Of a stretch of DNA of 5,482 nucleotides, positions 1 through 5,482 are shown piece after piece. Position 1 is the first letter of the stretch. The number at the start of each line of letters is the position of its first letter. The stretch is taken from assembly GCA_021808665.1 (NCBI GenBank), contig JAKBBA010000197.1, positions 1-5,482 on the forward strand. Direction: 5' to 3'. Under the pieces are notes generated by a model. That model was not told where the DNA came from. It did not search any database and saw only the letters and a program-made list of their open reading frames with translations. The translations under genes and the position numbers were made by a program. This DNA comes from Actinomycetes bacterium. GTDB taxonomy: Bacteria > Actinomycetota > Acidimicrobiia > Acidimicrobiales > Palsa-688.

Positions 1-685
1 CGGTCTCGACGTCGCCTACAACAGCCTCCTGGCCGACTGGCGGTACTATCTCGCACACGACAATGCGGGCCGCCCGATCATATTCATAGGCCATTCGCAG
101 GGTGCGGCAATGCTCATCAGGCTGATCTCCGAGCAGATCGACCCCAACCCCGCTCTGGTGAAGCGCACCCTTGTCGCGATCCTCGCAGGCGGGAACCTGC
201 AGGTACCGACGGGAGCGACTGTGGGCGCGACCTTCAAGCACATCCCGCTTTGCACCTCGCTAACTGTGACGGGCTGCGCAATCGCGTACTCGACATTCGG
301 CTCGCCTCCACCGTCGGACTCGTTGTTCGGCCGGCCGGGCACCGGCGTAAGCCTTATGTCATTGGAGACGACGTCATCGGGCCAGCAAGTCGCATGTGTC
401 AACCCCGCTGCCATCACCGGCGGCTCCGGCCCGCTTTCACCCTACTTCCGGCTGGGCGGCGCCGTTCCCTGGGTGACCTACCCAGGCCTCTATACCGCAT
501 CGTGCATGACCTCGGGTGGGGCGACGTGGCTCCAGGTCAACGCAACTCGTGTGAGCGGGGACACCCGCCCAGTGGTCAAGGCGACGCTCGGGCCGACGTG
601 GGGTTACCACGTGTACGACGTCAATCTTGCCCTCGGAAACTTAGTCAGTGACGTTGCCATGTTAGAGTCGGCATACAAGTCATGA
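1..685 (+). CDS. DUF3089 family alpha/beta hydrolase, 3' part (N-terminus outside window)
   Basis: The reading frame is open from base 2, so the beginning of the gene is missing; 227 residues are visible. The nucleophile elbow GHSQG lies at visible residues 30-34 (bases 89-103), with the predicted catalytic serine at 32. It is preceded by the family-like stretch YYLAHDNAGRPIIFIGHSQG and followed by ISEQIDPNPAL. Further typical DUF3089 stretches are FKHIPLC and GCAIAYSTFGSPPPSDSLFG. Near the C-terminus, WGYHVYDVNLALGNLV places a likely catalytic histidine at visible residue 203 (bases 608-610). Four cysteines (visible residues 84, 92, 132 and 168) would suit disulfides in an exported enzyme, but the signal-peptide region is not in the window. 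The family is known as predicted serine esterases or lipases; the substrate is unknown. The gene ends 18 bases before the next gene on the same strand and probably leads or belongs to that operon. The family call is firm; the substrate cannot be read from the sequence. Confidence 0.9.
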   Translation, partial: GLDVAYNSLLADWRYYLAHDNAGRPIIFIGHSQGAAMLIRLISEQIDPNPALVKRTLVAILAGGNLQVPTGATVGATFKHIPLCTSLTVTGCAIAYSTFGSPPPSDSLFGRPGTGVSLMSLETTSSGQQVACVNPAAITGGSGPLSPYFRLGGAVPWVTYPGLYTASCMTSGGATWLQVNATRVSGDTRPVVKATLGPTWGYHVYDVNLALGNLVSDVAMLESAYKS

Positions 686-689
686 CCTG

Positions 690-694
690 AAAGG
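690..694 (+). promoter_or_regulatory. Ribosome binding site of the SRPBCC gene
   Basis: AAAGG lies 9 bases upstream of the ATG at 704 and just after the stop of the hydrolase gene. An overlapping AGGTAGG at 692-698 could also pair with 16S rRNA. The earlier ATG at 682 overlaps the hydrolase stop but runs into TGA after two codons, so 704 is the sensible start. Confidence 0.55.
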
Positions 695-703
695 TAGGCC
701 CAT

Positions 704-1114
704 ATGAGGGCGAGCGTGAGAAGGCAGATCCGTCTGCCGCTGCCCGCGAAGCGGGTGTGGGAGCTTGTCGGCGATCCTTCCCGGCTACCCGAATGGTTCG
801 ACGGGATCGTGTCTGCGACCGTCGAAGGCTCTTCGCGTACCATCGTAACGGGTGGCGGTATCGCTATGCCCGAGCAGATCGTGACAAATGATTCGCTGCA
901 GAGACGGTTCCAGTACCGGATCACCTCGCCGCTCATGCGTGAGCACCTCTCGACAATCGACGTAATCGACTTGGACGACTCGACAAGCCTGGTGTCGTAC
1001 TCCGCTGACGCTGATCCGGCGTCGATGGCGCTGGTCATCGCCGGCGCAGCCGGGGCGGCACTCAGGAATCTTTGCAGCGTTTTGGAGGGGAATCAAATGG
1101 AGCCAAGCGCCTGA
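704..1114 (+). CDS. SRPBCC (START-like / polyketide cyclase-type) protein
   Basis: This 136-residue protein has the layout of a single SRPBCC (Bet v 1-like) domain of about the usual length. An N-terminal beta strand (residues 2-12) leads into the characteristic helix-loop region VWELVGDPSRLPEWFDGI (residues 18-35). Alternating beta strands follow to about residue 101, then a long C-terminal helix (about 104-129) that would close the ligand cavity. The fold is known to bind hydrophobic ligands such as lipids, sterols and polyketides, and some members act as cyclases or hydrolases. No catalytic residue is obvious, so ligand binding or transfer is the safer reading. There is no signal peptide or membrane segment, so it should be cytoplasmic. 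It sits 18 bases after the DUF3089 hydrolase gene, and its TGA overlaps the ATG of the sulfatase gene, which points to co-expression. Fold-level confidence is good; specific function is unknown. Confidence 0.8.
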   Translation: MRASVRRQIRLPLPAKRVWELVGDPSRLPEWFDGIVSATVEGSSRTIVTGGGIAMPEQIVTNDSLQRRFQYRITSPLMREHLSTIDVIDLDDSTSLVSYSADADPASMALVIAGAAGAALRNLCSVLEGNQMEPSA

Positions 1115-1116
1115 TG
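1084..1116 (+). promoter_or_regulatory. Overlapping stop/start (TGATG) with an internal Shine-Dalgarno, coupling SRPBCC to sulfatase
   Basis: The SRPBCC stop (TGA, 1112-1114) shares one base with the sulfatase ATG (1114-1116). The strongest Shine-Dalgarno-like run here is GGAGGGG (1084-1090). It stands 6 bases before an in-frame internal ATG of the SRPBCC gene (1097) but 23 bases before the sulfatase ATG. A weaker GGAG (1099-1102) stands 11 bases before the sulfatase ATG. Ribosomes may therefore load inside the end of the SRPBCC gene, read the last five codons (MEPSA) and restart at the sulfatase. The positions are seen directly; the mechanism is inferred. Confidence 0.5.
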
Positions 1117-2685
1117 GGCCGCAAGATCCTGCTCGTCACCACGGATCAGCAACGCTACGACACGATCGGTGCCAACGGCGGAACTCTCGGGCGTACCCCG
1201 GTCATCGACGCGTTGGCCGCAGAAGGGTACCGCTACGAGCGTGCGATTCCCCAGTCGGTCGTTTGTATGCCGTCACGCTCGACGATCCTCACCGGTCAGC
1301 ACCCGAGTACTCATGGCGTCTGGATGAACGGCGTGCCGCTGCCCCGAGATGCCCCGTCGGTCGCCGCTCTGCTTCGCGACGCCGGCTACCGTACGGCGCT
1401 GATCGGCAAAGCGCACTTCGAACCTTTCATCGATCCTTTCATGCGATTCGTAGAGAACGCCCTCGCGCAAAAAGGCACGGTACCGTCAGGTGGTGCTCAT
1501 CGCGGCTTCGAGCATCTCGAACTTGCGAGTCACGGGGCGGCGGGACCGCTCCACTACGCCCGTTGGCTTCGGGAAAATCACCCTGAGTTCGCTTCAATGT
1601 TCTACTCCGCACTTGACGGCGACCTGCAGGTCAACGCGGCTGGCGGGGGTGATACAGGCGCACCGCAGGTCCACTTCAACGCGGTTCCACGCGACTGCTA
1701 TCACACCGACTGGGTAGCTGACAGGACAATCGCCTGGCTTTCATCTCTCGACGCCTCCGACGACTGGTTCGCGTGGATGAGCTTCCCCGACCCGCACCAT
1801 CCGTGGGATCCTCCGCAGACGGAATTGGGGCGGATTGACTGGCGTGACGTTCCACTCCCGGCGGGATATCCGCAGTCGGCGCCCGAACGCGAGGCAATCC
1901 TCGACGCCAAACCGCGCCATTGGAGGATGTGGTACGACGGGACTTTGGTGTCCAACTTCGAAGCGCCGACCGGCTGGGTCCCTGCCACCTTGACCGCCGA
2001 GCAGGTGAGGGAGGTTAATGCCCGCAACGCCGTGGAGTGCGAGCTGATCGACGAAGCCATTGGACGGGTCATGGGGGCTATAGAGACCCGAGGCTGGGGC
2101 GATCAGGTGGACGTCATTTTCACGACAGATCACGGTGAGTTCCAGGGCGACTTCGGGCTGCTCTTCAAAGGCCCCTACCACGTGGACTCCCTGATGCGAC
2201 TTCCCCTGGTCTGGCGTCCGGCGCCGGTCTCCTGCAATGCGCCAGGGGTGGTGTCGTCGCCCGTCGGCCTGGTGGATCTGGCTCCGACGATCGCTTCGAT
2301 AGCCGGCCTCGCCAAACCCGAATGGATGCAAGGGCGGGTGCTACCCAGCCCGGATGCGACGCCTGGGTTAGACGATGGAAGCGACCTTGCGACACACTCC
2401 CCAAGGGAGGAGGTGCTGACGGAATGGGACAGCGAACTCTACGGGGTCAGCGTGTACCTACGTACGGTGAGCACGTCTCAATGGGTTTGCACCGCGTACC
2501 TGCCGGGAACTTTGTACGACGGCAGCGAGGGGGAGCTTTACAACCTCGCTGACGATCCTCTCCAGCAAGTGAACCTTTGGGACGACCCGCTTCGACGCTC
2601 ACAGCGAGACGACCTGCTATCACTGCTGTGGGAGCGCCAACCACAGCGCCGCTCGCCGCGCCTCGATCTCGAAGCGCCGGTGTGA
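1114..2685 (+). CDS. Type I sulfatase (alkaline phosphatase superfamily), cytoplasmic
   Basis: This 523-residue enzyme is predicted to hydrolyse a sulfate ester, with phosphonate or phosphate monoesters possible. The signature C-x-P-S-R is CMPSR at residues 51-55, continuing to STILTG. Cys51 (bases 1264-1266) is the residue normally oxidised to formylglycine. Metal-site candidates are D11 in TTDQQR, where the second acidic position of many sulfatases is Q12, and D339/H340 in TTDHGE. GKAHF (99-102 plus F), H197 in YHTDW, FPDPHHPWDPP (224-234) and K352 in FKGPYH match conserved active-site surroundings. ELYNLADDPLQQVNL (474-488) is the usual C-terminal sulfatase ending. The length is normal and the protein looks intact. 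ATG 1114 was chosen because the family begins almost directly with the KILLVTTDQQR strand; an in-frame TTG at 1072 would add 14 residues of unconserved sequence. There is no signal peptide, so action is cytoplasmic and the substrate must enter the cell. Activity needs a formylglycine-generating enzyme, which is not in the window. Substrate is unknown; choline-sulfatase-like or phosphonate monoester hydrolase-like activities are alternatives. Confidence 0.92.
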   Translation: MGRKILLVTTDQQRYDTIGANGGTLGRTPVIDALAAEGYRYERAIPQSVVCMPSRSTILTGQHPSTHGVWMNGVPLPRDAPSVAALLRDAGYRTALIGKAHFEPFIDPFMRFVENALAQKGTVPSGGAHRGFEHLELASHGAAGPLHYARWLRENHPEFASMFYSALDGDLQVNAAGGGDTGAPQVHFNAVPRDCYHTDWVADRTIAWLSSLDASDDWFAWMSFPDPHHPWDPPQTELGRIDWRDVPLPAGYPQSAPEREAILDAKPRHWRMWYDGTLVSNFEAPTGWVPATLTAEQVREVNARNAVECELIDEAIGRVMGAIETRGWGDQVDVIFTTDHGEFQGDFGLLFKGPYHVDSLMRLPLVWRPAPVSCNAPGVVSSPVGLVDLAPTIASIAGLAKPEWMQGRVLPSPDATPGLDDGSDLATHSPREEVLTEWDSELYGVSVYLRTVSTSQWVCTAYLPGTLYDGSEGELYNLADDPLQQVNLWDDPLRRSQRDDLLSLLWERQPQRRSPRLDLEAPV

Positions 2686-2700
2686 GCAGCATTGCGGATC

Positions 2701-3933
2701 TCAGGCGTGCTGGCGGATCCCGAACGCGATTATCAGCCCGGCGATCACGAAAGACCCGGCCATCGTCGCGAAAGCCGCCGGGAAGCCGGCTGTGTCGATG
2801 ATCCATCCGAGAAGCGCTGTCCATAACGAACCAACGCCGTAGGCGATAGCGAAGAACACGCCGAATGCGGAGCGGGCGTCGCCTTTCGACGTCAAATCCG
2901 AGAAAAGTGCTTGGATCAGCGGTGACTCCGTGTAGGCGAGCAGGCCGAGCGCCAATCCGAGCGGGACAAGCACGAACATCGACCCGCTGGAGTAGCCGAA
3001 AGCGGCGATCGCTGCTGCGCCTGCCATATAGGTAATGACAAGAGTGGACCGCCGCCCGAAGCGGTCCGCTAGTGAGCCGCCGACGAGCGGGCCGGCGATG
3101 CTCGCAGCCATGACGACGGTGAAGATCGCTCCGACTGTGATGGCTGACAGCCCTAAGTGGGTTTTCAGGTCGGCAGGTATGAAAGTGCCGAGCGTGCCGA
3201 GGCCGCGACCCCCGGCAGCAACGGTCGACGCGGCGAGAACAGCGATTACACTTCGGTTCCGCAGAAGGTCTCTAACCGATACCCGTTCGACGTCCGAGTG
3301 TTCCACCGGAGCCGCCTTTTCTGCGGGCAGGGCAGTGGCGACAAGAAGGGCACCGACTGCCAGGAAGACGGTAAGGACCACAAGTGCCCAGCGCCATCCA
3401 GCGGCGGCGATGACTGCTGCCACGATAAGCGGAACGGTCACCGTTCCCGCGCTGCCACCTGCAGTGTGCAAGCTCAGAACAGTCGAGCGACGGTGGGGGA
3501 ACCGTTCCGACAAGTACGCGGAGCCGACCGGATGCTGGGGCCAGCTGGTCAGCGCCCCGAACACCCGAGCCAGGGCGAACAGGCCGAAACCGGGCGCCAC
3601 AGCTCCAAGGATGCTTGACAACGCAAGCCCGGCATTTTGGGCGCCGAGCACAAGACGGGCGCTTGCCCCCCGAAGCAGGCCGGCAGCTCCCTGGAGCAGA
3701 CCACCGAGGATGCCGGCGACAGTCAGAACCACCCCGAGCTCCCCGTAGGAAACGTGGAGGGCGGAGATTACGAACGGGTACGTTACGGCGAGCCCTGCTA
3801 CGTAGAAGTGCTGGATTCCGTGCCCGACGCTCATCACCACAAGTGCGCGACGATCCTCGGGCCCTTGGAGCAGAGCCACCTTGCCCGGCTTTCCGGGACG
3901 GGACTCGGCGGGGCGGGGCGACCTTGTGTTCAC
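2701..3933 (-). CDS. Major facilitator superfamily transporter, 12 TM
   Basis: This 410-residue integral membrane protein is a predicted proton-coupled importer or exporter of a small molecule. Hydrophobic segments fall near residues 31-55, 64-88, 93-112, 114-133, 152-177, 182-203, 229-252, 264-286, 296-313, 317-336, 355-377 and 384-406. A hydrophilic central loop lies at about 204-228. The second half carries a clear MFS motif A (GGSLADRFGRRS, 285-296), while the equivalent after TM2 is degenerate. GHGIQHFYV in TM1 and HPVGSAYLSERFPHRRS (134-150) recall the fosmidomycin-resistance/FSR-like branch, but the substrate cannot be assigned. The given start is GTG at 3933, the first conventional start after the upstream gene's stop in this frame, and no good Shine-Dalgarno precedes it. 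GTG at residue 19 (3879) is a realistic alternative, because the first 18 residues are polar and unconserved-looking. The gene lies 78 bases downstream of the deacetylase-like gene on the same strand. It ends 15 bases from the convergent sulfatase stop, with no hairpin-plus-T-run terminator between them. Confidence 0.88.
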   Translation of the reverse strand: MNTRSPRPAESRPGKPGKVALLQGPEDRRALVVMSVGHGIQHFYVAGLAVTYPFVISALHVSYGELGVVLTVAGILGGLLQGAAGLLRGASARLVLGAQNAGLALSSILGAVAPGFGLFALARVFGALTSWPQHPVGSAYLSERFPHRRSTVLSLHTAGGSAGTVTVPLIVAAVIAAAGWRWALVVLTVFLAVGALLVATALPAEKAAPVEHSDVERVSVRDLLRNRSVIAVLAASTVAAGGRGLGTLGTFIPADLKTHLGLSAITVGAIFTVVMAASIAGPLVGGSLADRFGRRSTLVITYMAGAAAIAAFGYSSGSMFVLVPLGLALGLLAYTESPLIQALFSDLTSKGDARSAFGVFFAIAYGVGSLWTALLGWIIDTAGFPAAFATMAGSFVIAGLIIAFGIRQHA

Positions 3934-4011
3934 GGCAGGTTCGACTCTACCGGTGAGCAGCCTCCGTGGCAGGTTGGTTGTGCAGACAACTTCTCCTGGA
4001 GGGTTCGCGTG
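3930..4011 (-). other. Spacer between deacetylase-like gene and transporter: possible mini-ORF, inverted repeat and direct repeat
   Basis: Reading the - strand, AGGAG (3997-3993) is the best Shine-Dalgarno, yet no ATG or GTG follows at normal distance. A TTG at 3989, only 3 bases after it, opens a 20-codon frame. Its TGA (3932-3930) overlaps the transporter GTG as GTGA. The start of this frame sits in a perfect 5-bp inverted repeat, GTTGT-N4-ACAAC (3977-3990). The octamer AACCTGCC (- strand) occurs twice (3975-3968 and 3941-3934), the second copy touching the transporter start. A leader peptide or a translational control element is possible, but the TTG and short spacing make it weak. No promoter is obvious here. 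Confidence 0.25.
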
Positions 4012-5034
4012 TCAGCTCCCGACGAGGCGCTTTCTCAAACCCGCGAGGGCGTCCACATCGAGGGCACCCGGACCTCCCGACGTCGGTGGCTCCGGATGGT
4101 AGGTCTCCCCAGCCATCGCTGTAAGCGTGGCGGTGACCGACAGCCTGAGAGCATCCAGGTCATAGCCGCCTTCAAGCATCACCACGAGTCGACCTGGTGA
4201 CGGGGCGAATGCGGCGACGTCGGACGCAAGGTCGCTGTAGTCCCCGGCGCTCCAGGCCAGGTCTGCAAGTGGATCCGCCCGATGCGCGTCGTATCCCGCG
4301 GAGACCACGACCCATGTCGGATCGAAATGTTCGATCGCTGGTGCTGCCACCTGCCGGAGCGCCTGGCGCGCTACGTCACCGGTTGCTTTCGCCGGGAGAG
4401 GGACGTTTATGGTCAGCCCGGGAGCCGCTTGGCCTCCCGTGTCTTGGGGTCGCCCGGTTCCCGGATAGGCCGGCCATTGGTGTGTCGAGACGTACATGAC
4501 CCGGGGATCGTCCCAGAAGATGTCCTGGGTGCCGTTGCCGTGGTGCACGTCCCAGTCGACTACCACAACCCGCTCTCCTCGACTCGCGAGGGCTGCGGCC
4601 GTTACGGCCGCGTTATTGAGAAGGCAGAAGCCCATCGCTTCGCTGGCTGTGGCATGGTGGCCAGGCGGTCTCGCCACGACGAAAGCACTTGCCGCTTCGC
4701 CCCGATCCAGCGCTTCGATTGCCGTGAGGCCACCCCCGGCGGCTAGCAGCGCGGCATCCCACGAGCCTGGCGATACATGCGTGTCAGCGTCGATGTCACC
4801 CCCTCCGGCTGCGATGTAGTCCCGAAGCGCATCGATGTACCCGCCGGAGTGAACTCTGAGAAGCTCGTCGCGGGTGGCTGCCCTGGCTGGGCATCGGCGA
4901 AGTGCGCCCTCCAGGCGCGGGTCCAAGGTGGCGTCTTCGACCGCCCTCAGGCGCTCTGCTCGCTCAGGGTGGCGCCATCCCGTGTCGTGCAGGTCAGCAG
5001 CGGAGCCAGCTTCGACCAACAAAACAGGTGTCAT
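4012..5034 (-). CDS. Histone deacetylase-like zinc amidohydrolase (AcuC / acetylpolyamine amidohydrolase superfamily)
   Basis: This 340-residue enzyme has the complete arginase/deacetylase-fold active site. In order: HPERAERL (22-29); RPPGHHA (122-128) with the catalytic histidine pair H126/H127; GFCLLNNAA (135-143); VDWDVHHGNGTQ (159-170) supplying zinc ligands D162 and H164; SAGYDAHRADPL (245-256) supplying zinc ligand D249; and LEGGYD (287-292) with the transition-state tyrosine Y291. Such enzymes remove acetyl or other acyl groups from amines: acetyl-lysine in proteins, acetylpolyamines or small amides. The sequence does not decide between these. The length is normal for bacterial class II-like members, and no signal peptide is seen, so it is cytoplasmic. 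ATG 5034 places the conserved VLLVEAG-type first strand at the N-terminus, but no Shine-Dalgarno precedes it. A TAGCCT box 7 bases upstream suggests a leaderless transcript. The transporter gene follows 78 bases downstream, so a shared transcript and a shared imported or exported amide are plausible. Confidence 0.93.
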   Translation of the reverse strand: MTPVLLVEAGSAADLHDTGWRHPERAERLRAVEDATLDPRLEGALRRCPARAATRDELLRVHSGGYIDALRDYIAAGGGDIDADTHVSPGSWDAALLAAGGGLTAIEALDRGEAASAFVVARPPGHHATASEAMGFCLLNNAAVTAAALASRGERVVVVDWDVHHGNGTQDIFWDDPRVMYVSTHQWPAYPGTGRPQDTGGQAAPGLTINVPLPAKATGDVARQALRQVAAPAIEHFDPTWVVVSAGYDAHRADPLADLAWSAGDYSDLASDVAAFAPSPGRLVVMLEGGYDLDALRLSVTATLTAMAGETYHPEPPTSGGPGALDVDALAGLRKRLVGS

Positions 5035-5159
5035 TAGGTCAAGGCTAACGGTCGTATCGCTTTACTGCTTCCTGTTGGCAATTCCAGGTCGTACCCACCT
5101 TCGGCGGCGTCCTGGCAGTCAAGGGTGCCTAGCGCGTTAAGGCTAGGGTTGGTGGCGCA
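5035..5159. promoter_or_regulatory. Divergent intergenic region between deacetylase-like and deaminase-like genes
   Basis: These 125 bases separate two outward-facing starts and must hold at least one promoter. For the - strand gene, TAGCCT (5047-5042) fits the actinobacterial TANNNT -10 pattern and would start RNA at or next to the A of the ATG at 5034. For the + strand gene, TAGGGT (5144-5149) lies 10 bases before the ATG at 5160. Neither start has a convincing Shine-Dalgarno, which supports leaderless or near-leaderless transcripts. No -35 element stands out at 16-19 bases from either box. AAGGCTA occurs as a direct repeat (5041-5047 and 5139-5145), overlapping both -10 candidates. Confidence 0.45.
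5128..5147. repeat. Inverted repeat CCTAGC-N8-GCTAGG, possible operator
   Basis: Two perfect 6-base arms (5128-5133 and 5142-5147) flank an 8-base spacer. The right arm overlaps the candidate -10 box TAGGGT of the + strand deaminase-like gene and ends 12 bases before its ATG. A 20-bp dyad at this position is what a dimeric repressor would bind. As RNA it would be a weak hairpin without a T-run, so a terminator is unlikely. No regulator gene is present in the window to support a specific family. Confidence 0.35.
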
Positions 5160-5482
5160 ATGGTTTCCTCTCAGCCTGGCGGTACCGACCCCACTTGGCC
5201 GCCACTCGTCGACCTAGTCGTGGACGAAGCGGACCTGGTTGCCACGGTCGACGACCAGCGCAGGGAGATCCCCGGTGGGTGGGTCGCCATCTCCGGCGGT
5301 TTCGTGGTCGGCCTGGGAGATCGACGGGAGCGGCCACCGCAAGCTCGAACGACGCTGTCAGCCAAAGGGTGCCTGGTAACGCCGGGTCTTATCAACACCC
5401 ACCACCACATCTATCAAAATCTCACCCGCTCATTCGCCCCCGCAGTCAACGGCAGTCTCTTCGACTGGCTCAGCACCCTCTA
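5160..5482 (+). CDS. Amidohydrolase-superfamily deaminase, 8-oxoguanine deaminase / hydroxyatrazine hydrolase-like, 5' part
   Basis: The first 107 codons are present, and the frame runs off the window end in a codon beginning TA. Residues 16-53 form the N-terminal beta-sandwich strands typical of metal-dependent amidohydrolases (DLVVDEADLVATVDD, then GGWVAISGGFVVGLG). CLVTPGLINTHHHIYQNLTR (71-90) is the start of the TIM barrel, with the H-x-H metal ligands at H81 and H83. The continuation SFAPAVNGSLFDWLSTL (91-107) matches the 8-oxoguanine deaminase / AtzB-type branch, which deaminates or dealkylaminates purine and s-triazine-like rings in the cytoplasm using one metal ion. The remaining metal ligands and substrate residues lie outside the window, so the substrate is unsettled. 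ATG 5160 is the first start after an in-frame TAG at 5130; GTG at 5220 (V21) is a less likely alternative because it would cut into the first strand. The first 15 residues are a polar, proline-rich extension. It diverges from the deacetylase-like gene. Confidence 0.85.
   Translation, partial: MVSSQPGGTDPTWPPLVDLVVDEADLVATVDDQRREIPGGWVAISGGFVVGLGDRRERPPQARTTLSAKGCLVTPGLINTHHHIYQNLTRSFAPAVNGSLFDWLSTL

Noticed and set aside
604..1038. A 144-codon - strand frame spanning the hydrolase end and the SRPBCC gene.
   Set aside because: It runs antisense across two supported genes and contains no domain or ribosome site that I recognise.
1072..1113. TTG at 1072 as the sulfatase start.
   Set aside because: It would add 14 residues before the first core strand and overlap the SRPBCC gene by 43 bases. 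ATG 1114 fits the family's N-terminus and the TGATG junction.
1741..2331. A 196-codon open frame on the - strand inside the sulfatase gene.
   Set aside because: It lies wholly inside a gene with complete sulfatase motifs. GC-rich codon bias commonly leaves the opposite strand open, and the translation shows no domain.
2694..2719. GCGGATC direct repeat at 2694-2700 and 2713-2719.
   Set aside because: It is seven bases, imperfect on either side, in GC-rich DNA at a convergent junction. This is expected by chance and forms no hairpin.
3035..3748. A 237-codon + strand frame opposite the transporter gene.
   Set aside because: Its translation is rich in Arg, Ala, Pro and Thr with no recognisable fold. 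It mirrors the codon bias of a transporter that has 12 convincing membrane segments on the other strand.
5075..5103. TTGGCA (5075-5080) as a -35 box for the + strand deaminase gene.
   Set aside because: The bases 17-18 positions downstream (CCTTCG region) bear no resemblance to a -10 box.
5143..5410. Two - strand frames (5143-5337 and 5171-5410) at the right edge.
   Set aside because: The + strand frame from 5160 encodes clear amidohydrolase sequence with the metal-binding HxH, so these are antisense shadows.

Overview
The window is GC-rich, with a strong third-position G/C bias in its genes, and its closely packed genes look like those of a high-GC bacterium, most likely an actinobacterium. 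This rests on base composition, gene families and probable leaderless starts; there is no rRNA or other taxonomic marker. There are six protein-coding genes, two of them cut by the window edges. I see no tRNA, rRNA, CRISPR array, insertion sequence or phage gene.

Left block, + strand (1-2685). A DUF3089-type alpha/beta hydrolase (3' part only) is followed after 18 bases by a small SRPBCC/START-like hydrophobic-ligand-binding protein. The stop codon of that gene overlaps the start of a type I sulfatase (TGATG). The three genes probably form one transcription unit, with the last two translationally coupled. An esterase-like enzyme, a lipid or aromatic binding fold and a sulfate/phosphonate ester hydrolase would fit breakdown or remodelling of a sulfated hydrophobic ester. 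That role is inferred from gene order.

Middle block, - strand (2701-5034). A histone-deacetylase-like zinc amidohydrolase (4012-5034) is followed downstream on the same strand by a 12-helix major facilitator transporter (2701-3933). They are probably co-transcribed. The transporter gene converges on the sulfatase gene with only 15 bases between the two stop codons and no recognisable terminator.

Right edge, + strand (5160-5482). This is the first 107 codons of an amidohydrolase-superfamily enzyme resembling 8-oxoguanine deaminase and hydroxyatrazine hydrolase. It diverges from the deacetylase gene across a 125-base spacer. That spacer contains a perfect 6-bp inverted repeat and TANNNT-type -10 candidates close to both starts. 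The deacetylase, transporter and deaminase may form one regulon that takes up and processes an N-acylated or purine/triazine-like compound. That too is inference from layout.

No clearly new biological system is visible. The points most worth checking are the esterase-SRPBCC-sulfatase cassette, its internal ribosome-binding arrangement, and the divergent regulatory spacer.
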